Part shown: one piece after another, positions 1 through 5,247 of the stretch | How the letters are laid out: every line of letters starts with the position of its first letter | Numbering within the stretch: position 1 is the stretch's first letter | NCBI GenBank assembly: GCA_017396055.1 | Contig: JAFQND010000255.1 | Coordinates: forward strand, 1-5,342 | Reading direction: 5' to 3' | DNA length: 5,342 nt | Origin: Oscillospiraceae bacterium | Lineage (GTDB): Bacteria; Bacillota; Clostridia; Oscillospirales; Ruminococcaceae | Made by a program: the position numbers and the translations under genes | Notes under the pieces: model-generated | What the model was told of the DNA's origin: nothing | Database searches by the model: none | What the model saw: the letters and a program-made list of their open reading frames with translations, nothing else

Positions 1-535
1 CCAGCACCGCTGCCAGAGCAGTGATCTTCGCAAAGAAGCCACCCAGCGCCACTGCGGTGACAGCGGCATCGTTCATCTGTTTTCCCAGTCCGCCGAAGAT
101 ATCGGTAAAAACAGGAAATACTTTTGCACTCAGTACACACAGAACCGCCGCCATCAGCGCGAGAGTCGCCGCAGGATAGAGCACAGCACTTCTGATCTGT
201 CGTTTCATGGCGCTTTCTCTGCGGTAATGGGCACTCATATCATCCATGATCTGTTCCAGCACACCGGCATTTTCACCGATGGCGGTCATCTGTATCAGTT
301 CGTCCGGAAAGACCCCCGCGGCTGCCATGGCGACGCTGAAAGCGGAGCCTTCCTCCAGACTGCTCTTCATCTGCTGCAGCATTGCCTGTGCTTCGGGGAT
401 CGAATGTCCTGCCACCAGATCCATACCGTCTGACAGGCTGATACCCGCGCGGAGCATGACCGCGATTTCATCACAGAAGACAGCGAGATCCTCCGCAGGA
501 ATGATTTTTGTCCGTTTTACTGTCATTTTTTCCAT
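1..535 (-). CDS. Type II secretion/type IV pilus F-family inner-membrane platform protein, partial (5' part)
   Basis: The minus strand reads open from ATG at 535 to the left edge, giving 178 codons; the C-terminus lies outside the window. Residues about 15-150 match the T2SSF (GspF/PilC) domain: an amphipathic start (PAEDLAVFCDEIAVMLRAGI), the FP...IGENAG core at 76-91 (usually GExSG), a YP pair at 120-121 followed by a hydrophobic membrane segment at about 118-140, and VFPVFTDIFGGLG after it. A second hydrophobic stretch begins near 158. In this family the protein sits in the cytoplasmic membrane and connects the assembly ATPase to pilin or pseudopilin polymerisation. The start is supported by GAGGGTG about 7 nt upstream; an in-frame stop lies a little further up at 590-592. 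The next ATG (526) is possible but lacks as good a site. The N-terminus is short compared with classical GspF, which has a longer cytoplasmic lead-in. It follows the transglutaminase gene by 73 bp with a terminator between. The family call is firm; the system it serves is unknown. Confidence 0.9.
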   Translation of the reverse strand, partial: MEKMTVKRTKIIPAEDLAVFCDEIAVMLRAGISLSDGMDLVAGHSIPEAQAMLQQMKSSLEEGSAFSVAMAAAGVFPDELIQMTAIGENAGVLEQIMDDMSAHYRRESAMKRQIRSAVLYPAATLALMAAVLCVLSAKVFPVFTDIFGGLGKQMNDAAVTAVALGGFFAKITALAAVL

Positions 536-556
536 CTTTTTCACCCTCAAGGCCGC

Positions 557-587
557 AAAAAAGGAAAGGACGGACAACGTCCTTTCC
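557..587 (-). terminator. Intrinsic terminator after the transglutaminase gene
   Basis: Read on the minus strand, a perfect 10-bp stem (GGAAAGGACG at 563-572 pairing with 578-587) closes a 5-nt loop (573-577) and is followed at once by six T residues (562-557). This is a textbook Rho-independent terminator for transcripts from the right. It begins 21 bp after the transglutaminase stop codon and ends 21 bp before the GspF-like start, so it separates two genes on the same strand. Confidence 0.88.
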
Positions 588-608
588 CTCTACATCAGGA
601 TGGCCGCA

Positions 609-1643
609 TCAATAGATGCGCAGCGTCGTATAATTGGTACCGTTGCCGATATACTGCTCAATGGTGCTGCTGTTGGAAGTACCGAAAGTCGGATCCATAC
701 GTTCCCACTTGGAGCCTTCAAAATACACTCTGACGGTGACCCATCCCGCACCGGCGAGGTATACCTCGTTCCAGGCGTGGTTCAGGTCGTTGGCGGAAAC
801 GGTGCCGCAGATCAGGCGGGTGGGGACACCCTGGGAACGGAGCATGGCAGCCATCAGCGCGGCATAGTCAAAACAGATACCTTTTTTGGTGGTCAGCGTA
901 TCGTCCGGACGGGGCAGATAACCGCTTCTGACCGAGGCAGCTTTTGCACTGTCATAGGTGACGTTTCTGATGATCCAATCGTATACCGCGGCTACTTTTT
1001 CTGCATCACCGGTCAGACCGGCACAGAGTTCGGCGGCTTTTTTGACCACTTCGGCTTCGGCAGTATAAGAGACATACTGGCTGGGATAAAGAAAGGGGCT
1101 CAGCTGGTCTTTCAGCGTAACATTGATCTTTTTGGCAGCCAGCTGAACATAGCGGTTGCCGTCCACGTTCTGCATGATGCGGATATTATAGGCGCCGTCT
1201 CCGCTCTGCAGCGGGAATACTTCGAAATTGCCGGCGGTATTCAGGTCATAGTTATAAGTCTTTTTTTCATGAACGATCTGTACTTTCAGCCGTTTGGTGC
1301 TGCCGCTGTGGGCGACCTGTACATAGCCGTCGGAGGCATAGCTGTAGTCGATCTGAGAGCTGCCTGAGCGGTAAACGGTATTGCCGCTCTGAGGATAGCG
1401 GCCCAGACGATAATCGGGCACCGCACTGCTCTCAACAGTATCGGTCAGAGGCAGAAATTCCTCGGGGACAAGCTCCTGAGGAACGGTGGTATCTTCCGGC
1501 ATAACTTCTTCGGCACAGGTTCCGGTTTCGGCCGCCGCACCGGTCACATCCTCGGCAGTTGCCGCGGAAATACTGCATCCGGACAGCACAACAACAGCCG
1601 CCGTCACGATAGACGTCAGCAAATAAAAAATACGTTTATTCAT
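609..1643 (-). CDS. Lipoprotein with C-terminal transglutaminase-like (papain-fold) domain
   Basis: A 344-residue protein. Residues 1-22 form a lipoprotein signal peptide: MNKR, then a hydrophobic run ending in VLSGC, so Cys23 is the expected lipidated residue and the protein should be anchored on the outer face of the membrane. Residues 24-75 are a low-complexity Ala/Glu/Thr/Pro linker. Residues about 85-180 look beta-rich and are not recognised. Residues about 195-320 are a transglutaminase-like domain: a helix ending in YDWIIRNVTYD, KKGICFDYAALMAAMLRSQG with the nucleophile Cys257, HAWNEVYLAGAGWV with His289, and WERMDPTFG with Asp317. All three catalytic residues are present, so it is probably active as a protease, amidase or cross-linking enzyme; the substrate cannot be told. 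The frame is open upstream to an ATG at 1715, but 1643 is preferred because it gives a clean lipobox signal and has GGGAG about 7 nt upstream. It starts 13 bp after the small gene ending at 1657. Confidence 0.9.
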   Translation of the reverse strand: MNKRIFYLLTSIVTAAVVVLSGCSISAATAEDVTGAAAETGTCAEEVMPEDTTVPQELVPEEFLPLTDTVESSAVPDYRLGRYPQSGNTVYRSGSSQIDYSYASDGYVQVAHSGSTKRLKVQIVHEKKTYNYDLNTAGNFEVFPLQSGDGAYNIRIMQNVDGNRYVQLAAKKINVTLKDQLSPFLYPSQYVSYTAEAEVVKKAAELCAGLTGDAEKVAAVYDWIIRNVTYDSAKAASVRSGYLPRPDDTLTTKKGICFDYAALMAAMLRSQGVPTRLICGTVSANDLNHAWNEVYLAGAGWVTVRVYFEGSKWERMDPTFGTSNSSTIEQYIGNGTNYTTLRIY

Positions 1644-1656
1644 AACAGTCTCCCGA

Positions 1657-1863
1657 TCACTTTTCTTCCGACCAATCCAGCGATTCCTGTGTATCGCTTT
1701 CCTGAACGGCGTCATCCATCAGCTTGAGCATCTCGAATGCGCTGCGGAAATTACGGGTAACATTTTTGTCGGTCCAGGTAATGGAGCCCTGCCAGGTGGC
1801 GTTCTGACGATATTTCACATGTACGACAAAACTGGCGTGGATGGGCTTTTCGTTTTCGGACAT
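1657..1863 (-). CDS. Small acidic protein of unknown function (68 aa)
   Basis: A 68-residue protein that I cannot assign to a named family. It appears real: AAGGAG lies 9 nt before the ATG, a good promoter lies about 60 bp upstream, and the lipoprotein gene follows after 13 bp. Residues 11-31 look like two beta strands (ASFVVHVKYRQNATWQGSI, then W30), with two Trp residues flanking a QG turn. Residues 39-53 look like an amphipathic helix, and the tail (54-68) is acidic and disordered. There is no signal peptide or membrane segment, so it is probably cytoplasmic. Its position as first gene before a surface transglutaminase and a GspF-like protein suggests, by inference only, an accessory or regulatory role for that group. 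Confidence 0.75.
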   Translation of the reverse strand: MSENEKPIHASFVVHVKYRQNATWQGSITWTDKNVTRNFRSAFEMLKLMDDAVQESDTQESLDWSEEK

Positions 1864-1887
1864 CAGGATCGTCTCCTTTCATAAAGC

Positions 1888-1903
1888 GCCGGAAAATACC
1901 GGC
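1888..1903 (-). other. Small stem-loop in the leader of the minus-strand operon
   Basis: GCCGG and CCGGC form a 5-bp stem around a 6-nt loop. It lies in the roughly 58-nt 5' leader of the small-protein transcript, 8 nt ahead of its ribosome binding site. It is too small to be a terminator and may be incidental. Confidence 0.3.
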
Positions 1904-1928
1904 AGCCAATACTCTTGTTTCTGTTTTA

Positions 1929-1957
1929 AGTGTACCGTCTTTGAAATGGGATGTCAA
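1929..1957 (-). promoter_or_regulatory. Sigma-A-type promoter for the small protein/transglutaminase operon
   Basis: On the minus strand, a consensus -35 TTGACA (1957-1952) is followed by a 17-bp spacer and a -10 TACACT (1934-1929, 4 of 6 matches). The start of transcription would be near 1922, about 58 nt before the ATG at 1863. Confidence 0.65.
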
Positions 1958-1989
1958 GGGGAAAACGGTATTTTCGGTAACAAAACTCT

Positions 1990-2006
1990 ATTTTTTTACA
2001 AAAAAT
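1990..2006. repeat. AT-only inverted repeat between the divergent promoters
   Basis: ATTTTTT and AAAAAAT form 7-bp arms around TAC. The repeat sits in an A/T-rich block at about 1979-2015, between the leftward promoter (1929-1957) and the rightward promoter (2114-2142). It could be a bent or easily melted segment, or a protein-binding dyad. With only A and T in the arms it could also be chance within a biased stretch. Confidence 0.35.
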
Positions 2007-2099
2007 ACAAATTTCTGTTACTGGCTTTTTGCTGATTGTCGAGGGATGTCAATAGGCAAACCGGCATACTGCCCAAATATCGGGAACCTTTTTATACTC

Positions 2100-2112
2100 T
2101 CCGGACGCAGCA
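2100..2112 (+). repeat. Direct repeat TCCGGACGCAGCA, copy 1
   Basis: This 13-bp copy lies immediately upstream of the -35 box of the aro promoter, ending one base before it begins. An identical copy lies at 2312-2324, near the end of the leader. A looser relative (11 of 14 positions, TCCGGTGTCAGCAT) lies at 2275-2288. The position would suit an operator or activator site. Confidence 0.5.
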
Positions 2113-2113
2113 C

Positions 2114-2142
2114 TTGACTTTTCTGCCCGTCAGGACTATACT
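2114..2142 (+). promoter_or_regulatory. Strong sigma-A-type promoter of the aro operon
   Basis: TTGACT (2114-2119) and TATACT (2137-2142) are separated by exactly 17 bp, each with 5 of 6 consensus matches. Transcription should begin near 2149, leaving a leader of about 210 nt before aroC. Confidence 0.85.
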
Positions 2143-2218
2143 TTAAAGCGTTAATATCACGATAAGAATGCTGCTGCCGGCACTGGGCCGGCACCATTTT
2201 TCAGCATAGGAAAATCTG

Positions 2219-2252
2219 GCGCCTGCATCATCTTCGTGAGAGATGCGGGCGC
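2219..2252 (+). terminator. Strong leader hairpin, possible conditional terminator
   Basis: GCGCCTGCATC (2219-2229) pairs with GATGCGGGCGC (2242-2252) over 11 bp with one wobble pair. The loop is closed further by TCT/AGA. The following TTGTTCT is an imperfect U-tract, so this may be a weak or conditional terminator rather than a full stop. It is the most stable-looking structure in the aro leader. Confidence 0.4.
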
Positions 2253-2311
2253 TTGTTCTGACAATACTTCTTCGTCCGGTGTCAGCATCCGCCGCCTTCG
2301 GCAGGCTCTTT

Positions 2312-2324
2312 TCCGGACGCAGCA
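2312..2324 (+). repeat. Direct repeat TCCGGACGCAGCA, copy 2
   Basis: Identical over 13 bases to 2100-2112, 212 bp away. Its CCGGACG core (2313-2319) is also the 3' arm of leader stem C, pairing with CGTCCGG at 2273-2279. The repeat may therefore serve RNA folding, protein binding, or both. Confidence 0.5.
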
Positions 2325-2357
2325 TATACCGGAATTCTTCCTGAAAGGACAATATAC

Positions 2358-3413
2358 ATGGAACTGCGATACAGCATCTTCGGCGAATCCCACGGTCCCG
2401 CCATCGGCGTGATCATTGAAAATCTTCCTGCCGGTATCGTGATCGACACCGATTTTATTCTGGCGGAATTGAACCGCCGTCGGGCCAAAAAAGGCGGCCT
2501 CACCACCTCGCGCATTGAAGCGGACCTTCCTGAGATCCTCAGCGGTGTCTTCGAAGGAAAAACGACCGGCACACCGCTCTGCGCCATGATCCGGAATGAA
2601 AACACCCGCTCGGAAGACTACTCCCGGACGAAAGATCTGATGCGTCCGTCCCATGCCGATTTCACAGGTTTTGTCCGCTATGCCGGACATCAGGACTACC
2701 GGGGCGGCGGACATTTTTCGGCAAGGCTGACAGCTCCGCTGGTCTTTGCAGGCGCAATCGCAAAACTCTGTCTGAGAGAAAAAGGCATTGAAACAGGCGC
2801 CCATATCCTGCAGGTAGGAGCCGAACGGGATACCGCCTTTGATCCGGTATCTGTTTCTCCCGACCTGTTCCGTTCTGTTGCAGCAAAAGATTTTGCCGTC
2901 ATCGATGACTCTGCCGGCGAACGGATGAAAGCAGTCATCCAGGACGCCCGGATGAACGAAACTTCCGTGGGAGGCATCATTCAGTGTGCCGTGACCGGTA
3001 TTCCTGCCGGAATCGGCTCTCCCGACCGGGATAGCCTGGAAGGGATCATCGCCAGAAATATCTTTGCCGTTCCCGCAATCAAAGGAATCGAATTCGGTCT
3101 GGGATTCGGTTTTGCCCAAAGCTATGGCCACCAGGTCAATGATCAGATGGCTGTCCGGGATGGAAAAGTCGTCACGCTGACCAATCACAACGGCGGTATT
3201 CTGGGCGGTATCTCTAACGGTATGCCGGTGATTTTCCAGGCGGTATGCAAACCTACACCCTCCATTTCCCGTCCGCAGAAAACCGTCGATATTGCAAAAA
3301 TGGGAGACGCTGTCATCGAGATCCATGGGCGGCATGATCCCTGTGTGCTGACACGGGCAGCCGTCATTGTGGAAGCTGCGGCAGCACTGGCTGTGCTGGA
3401 GGCGATGGGATGA
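2358..3413 (+). CDS. aroC: Chorismate synthase
   Basis: Catalyses the trans-1,4 elimination of phosphate from 5-enolpyruvylshikimate-3-phosphate to give chorismate, the last step of the shikimate pathway, using reduced FMN in the cytoplasm. The 351-residue length fits the family (about 350-390). Family signatures are present: FGESHG at 8-13 with His12, RRR at 40-42, SGVFEGKTTGTP at 62-73, RPSHADF at 96-102 with His99 (Gly is commoner at the Ser98 position), RGGGHFSAR at 115-123, and GRHDPC at 324-329. The start at 2358 has AAAGGAC about 7 nt upstream. It leaves only seven residues before FGESHG, fewer than the usual dozen or more with an Trp/Phe-Gly pair. The upstream in-frame codons do not resemble the missing part, so the short N-terminus looks genuine. 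It is the first gene of the operon, and its stop overlaps the aroK start in ATGA. Confidence 0.97.
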   Translation: MELRYSIFGESHGPAIGVIIENLPAGIVIDTDFILAELNRRRAKKGGLTTSRIEADLPEILSGVFEGKTTGTPLCAMIRNENTRSEDYSRTKDLMRPSHADFTGFVRYAGHQDYRGGGHFSARLTAPLVFAGAIAKLCLREKGIETGAHILQVGAERDTAFDPVSVSPDLFRSVAAKDFAVIDDSAGERMKAVIQDARMNETSVGGIIQCAVTGIPAGIGSPDRDSLEGIIARNIFAVPAIKGIEFGLGFGFAQSYGHQVNDQMAVRDGKVVTLTNHNGGILGGISNGMPVIFQAVCKPTPSISRPQKTVDIAKMGDAVIEIHGRHDPCVLTRAAVIVEAAAALAVLEAMG

Positions 3414-3922
3414 AGCGCAATATTGTCCTGATCGGCCTTTCGGGCTGCGGCAAATCCACTTTTGCGCCCATTCTTGCCGAAAGGCTCGGGCTCGTTCCGG
3501 TGGACACCGATGCCGAGATCGTAAAAAAAACAGGTATGCCTATCAGCAGGATCTTTTCAGAAAAAGGCGAAGCTGCCTTCCGGGAGCTGGAAGCAGCCGA
3601 AGCGCGCCGCTGCGCAGAACTTTCCGGTGCCGTTATCTCCACCGGCGGCGGTATGATCCTCCGGGAAGAGAATATGCGTGTTCTGTCCGAAACGGGCCTG
3701 ATCGTTTTTCTCGACCGTTCTCCTGCCGATATCGTGGGCGAGGACCTCTCCGACCGGCCTCTGGTGGCTGCGGACCGGCAGAAGATCTTCCGTCTGTATG
3801 AAGAGCGTATCGATCTTTACAGGAAATACGGCCGGCTGACTGTTGAGAACAAGGGCAGCATCACCGCAGTGGCGGACATGCTCGTTGCCGGAATCACGGA
3901 GGACCCCTCATGGAAAAACTGA
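3410..3922 (+). CDS. aroK: Shikimate kinase
   Basis: Transfers the gamma-phosphate of ATP to the 3-hydroxyl of shikimate, the fifth step of the pathway. The 170 residues match the usual length. Key sites are all present: the P-loop GLSGCGKST at 9-17, Asp32 and Asp34 in VDTD (magnesium and shikimate), Arg58 in FRELE, the glycine triplet GGG at 79-81, the lid arginine Arg116 in DRPLV, and Arg133 in YEERIDLY. The start overlaps the aroC stop by 4 bp (ATGA) and has GGAGG 7 nt upstream, which decides the start and implies translational coupling. The 3' end overlaps aroE by 13 bp. It is a single-domain enzyme, not fused to AroE or AroC. No unusual substitutions are seen at the active site. Confidence 0.96.
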   Translation: MKRNIVLIGLSGCGKSTFAPILAERLGLVPVDTDAEIVKKTGMPISRIFSEKGEAAFRELEAAEARRCAELSGAVISTGGGMILREENMRVLSETGLIVFLDRSPADIVGEDLSDRPLVAADRQKIFRLYEERIDLYRKYGRLTVENKGSITAVADMLVAGITEDPSWKN

Positions 3923-4761
3923 TGCTCGGCGTCATCGGAGACCCGATCGCCCATACCCTTTCACCGCTGATCCAGAATGCGATCGCAGAAAAGCTCGGTA
4001 TCCCGGCGGAATACGGCGTTTATCACGTCCCGCTGGCCGACCTGCCGGACTTTGTCGATATGGCAAAGAAAACGCTGCGGGGCTTCAACATCACCATCCC
4101 CCACAAACAGAATATCCTGCCCTATCTGGCAGAGATCGATGATTATGCCGCCGGCTGCGGAGCTGTCAATACCGTCCGGATCAAAGACGGAAAACTCCAC
4201 GGCTATAATACCGACGGCGACGGTCTGCGGATGGCCATGGCAATGAACGACATCCGGATGGAGAATAACCGTATTCTGATGCTTGGCGCCGGCGGAGCCG
4301 CCCGTTCCATCTGCCGCAAGGCACTGGAACTTGGTTCATCGGTCACTGTTCTCTGCCGGAATCCCGAGAAAGCCGATGACTTCCGCACTTTCGGCGCGTC
4401 TGTCGGGCAGATGACCACCGAAAACATCAGCTGCCATGCCGAGACCGCGGGGATCATCATCAACGCCACTCCCCTTGGTATGGAAGGAATCCGGGAAGAT
4501 TTCACCGATCTCTCCTTCCTGGACAGAACCAAAGCGGCAGTAGTCGATATCGTCTATAAACCCGCCGAAACGACCCTTTTGAAAGGATGCCGCGAAAGAG
4601 ACCTCACCTGTATGAACGGACTGGGCATGCTGGTCTGTCAGGCTGTATATGCCTTTGCCATCTTTTCGGAAGCAGAGTTTGACCTGGAGGCCATGGCCGG
4701 TCATGTTATGGACGTGGTCAGCAAGGTCATTTACGGTAAGACCAACCATAAGGAGAATTGA
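3910..4761 (+). CDS. aroE: Shikimate dehydrogenase (NADP-dependent)
   Basis: Reduces 3-dehydroshikimate to shikimate with NADPH. The 283-residue protein has the two-domain AroE layout. In the N-terminal substrate domain are GDPIAHTLSP at 10-19, FNITIPHK at 59-66 with the catalytic Lys66, AVNT at 85-88, and NTDGDG at 100-105 with the catalytic Asp102. In the Rossmann domain are GAGGAAR at 126-132, CRNPEKA at 149-155 (the NRTxxKA motif, whose Arg favours NADPH), NATPLGM at 186-192, VVDIVYKP at 212-219, and GLGMLVCQA at 238-246 with Gln245. Two details differ from the usual HSxSPxxHN: the first shikimate-binding Ser is Thr16, and HN is QN (22-23). Lys66 and Asp102 argue for true AroE rather than an inactive paralogue. 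GGAGG 8 nt before the ATG fixes the start, inside the end of aroK. The gene supplies shikimate to the kinase encoded just upstream. Confidence 0.95.
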   Translation: MEKLMLGVIGDPIAHTLSPLIQNAIAEKLGIPAEYGVYHVPLADLPDFVDMAKKTLRGFNITIPHKQNILPYLAEIDDYAAGCGAVNTVRIKDGKLHGYNTDGDGLRMAMAMNDIRMENNRILMLGAGGAARSICRKALELGSSVTVLCRNPEKADDFRTFGASVGQMTTENISCHAETAGIIINATPLGMEGIREDFTDLSFLDRTKAAVVDIVYKPAETTLLKGCRERDLTCMNGLGMLVCQAVYAFAIFSEAEFDLEAMAGHVMDVVSKVIYGKTNHKEN

Positions 4762-4762
4762 T

Positions 4763-5245
4763 ATGAAGATCAGAAAAGCCGAACTTTCCGACCTGCCCAG
4801 ACTGCTGGAGATCTTTGACAAAGCCCGCAGCTTTATGCGCGCCAACGGCAATATGGATCAGTGGACGGGCGGATATCCTTCTGCCGAAGTACTGACCGAA
4901 GACATTGGTTCCGGTCATAGCTATGTCTGTGAAGATGAGGGCGAAGTCATCGGTACCTTCTTCTTTGCTCCCGGTCCCGACCCCACTTATGCCGTGATCT
5001 ATGACGGCGAATGGGCAAGCGATGAGCCCTACCACGTCATCCACCGCATCGCTTCCGACGGCAAGCGCAAAGGGATCGCCTCTTTCTGTATGCAGTGGTG
5101 CGCCGGACAGGACAGCCATCTGCGGATCGATACCCACCGCGATAATTTCCCCATGCAGAAAGCAGTTGTCAAAAACGGCTTTGTCTACCGCGGGATCATC
5201 CATCTGCTGAACGGCGACGAGCGTCTCGCCTATGAGAAGGTGTAA
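4763..5245 (+). CDS. GNAT-family N-acetyltransferase
   Basis: A 160-residue protein with the single-domain GNAT layout. MKIRKAELSDLPRLLEIFDKA gives strand 1 and helix 1. A central sheet region (YVCEDEGEVIGTFFFAP, 54-70) precedes HRIASD at 94-99 and GKRKGIAS at 100-107, the acetyl-CoA pyrophosphate loop (Q/R-x-x-G-x-A type). LRIDTHRDNFPMQKAVVKNGF (120-140) is the typical strand, DxHxxN...M...GF segment, followed by YRGIIHL. It is cytoplasmic; the acceptor substrate (protein, peptide or small molecule) cannot be told. The same frame is open back to an ATG at 4649 inside aroE, but 4763 is clearly right: the GNAT fold begins there, and AAGGAG lies 7 nt upstream. It starts one base after the aroE stop, so it is co-transcribed and probably coupled. 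A metabolic link to aromatic synthesis is not shown by this. Confidence 0.92.
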   Translation: MKIRKAELSDLPRLLEIFDKARSFMRANGNMDQWTGGYPSAEVLTEDIGSGHSYVCEDEGEVIGTFFFAPGPDPTYAVIYDGEWASDEPYHVIHRIASDGKRKGIASFCMQWCAGQDSHLRIDTHRDNFPMQKAVVKNGFVYRGIIHLLNGDERLAYEKV

Positions 5246-5247
5246 TC

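Larger units (their letters stand above)
1864..2357. other. Divergent intergenic region between the two operons
   Basis: This 494-bp stretch separates the leftward surface-protein operon from the rightward aro operon. It holds one promoter for each direction, an AT-only inverted repeat at 1990-2006, a 10-bp repeat GGGATGTCAA (1948-1957 and 2043-2052), a 13-bp repeat TCCGGACGCAGCA (2100-2112 and 2312-2324) and the structured aro leader. I found no convincing protein-coding gene or tRNA in it. Short open frames here lack ribosome binding sites. Confidence 0.8.
2149..2357 (+). promoter_or_regulatory. Long structured 5' leader of the aro operon, candidate attenuator
   Basis: Three stem-loops follow one another. 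A (2168-2207): ATGCTG/CAGCAT enclosing a 7-bp TGCCGGC/GCCGGCA hairpin, with TTTTT at 2197-2201 on the 3' side of the inner stem. B (2219-2252): an 11-bp stem with one G-T wobble, a bulged A and a short inner stem, followed by TTGTT. C (2273-2319): CGTCCGG/CCGGACG enclosing GCCGCC-TTC-GGCaGGC, whose inner stem is followed by TCTTTT. The aroC ribosome binding site (AAAGGAC, 2344-2350) lies just after C. I see neither the T-box signature AGGGTGG nor the conserved cores of the TPP, FMN or SAM riboswitches. An open frame at 2168-2209 would encode MLLPALGRHHFSA, but it has no clear ribosome binding site. Regulation by transcript folding is an inference from the length and the structures. Confidence 0.45.

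Noticed and set aside
551..608. GGCCGCA direct repeat flanking the terminator (551-557 and 602-608)
   Set aside because: Seven bases in GC-rich sequence is within chance, and nothing else suggests an insertion or duplication.
246..1367. Open frame of 373 codons on the plus strand
   Set aside because: It lies antisense to the transglutaminase and GspF-like genes, both with clear domains and ribosome binding sites. Its translation shows no recognisable domain, and long antisense frames are expected with this codon bias.
1644..1715. Upstream ATG (1715) extending the transglutaminase protein by 24 residues
   Set aside because: The extension overlaps the small gene, is charged, and would bury the lipoprotein signal. 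The ATG at 1643 has its own ribosome binding site.
1841..2035. Plus-strand open frame of 64 codons
   Set aside because: It starts inside the antisense of the small gene, has no ribosome binding site, and runs through an A/T-rich noncoding stretch.
2093..2098. Second TATACT upstream of the aro promoter
   Set aside because: No acceptable -35 lies 16-18 bp upstream (TGCCCA at 2070-2075), while 2114-2142 forms a near-consensus promoter.
2149..2357. T-box, TPP, FMN or SAM riboswitch
   Set aside because: The conserved cores of these classes, including the T-box AGGGTGG sequence, are not seen in the leader.
2157..3335. Open frame of 392 codons on the minus strand
   Set aside because: It is antisense to aroC, whose family signatures run throughout. 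The translation is rich in Cys, Arg, His and Asp with no domain, typical of a shadow frame.
4649..4762. Upstream ATG (4649) for the acetyltransferase
   Set aside because: It lies inside aroE, adds 38 residues unrelated to GNAT proteins, and the start at 4763 has AAGGAG at the right distance.
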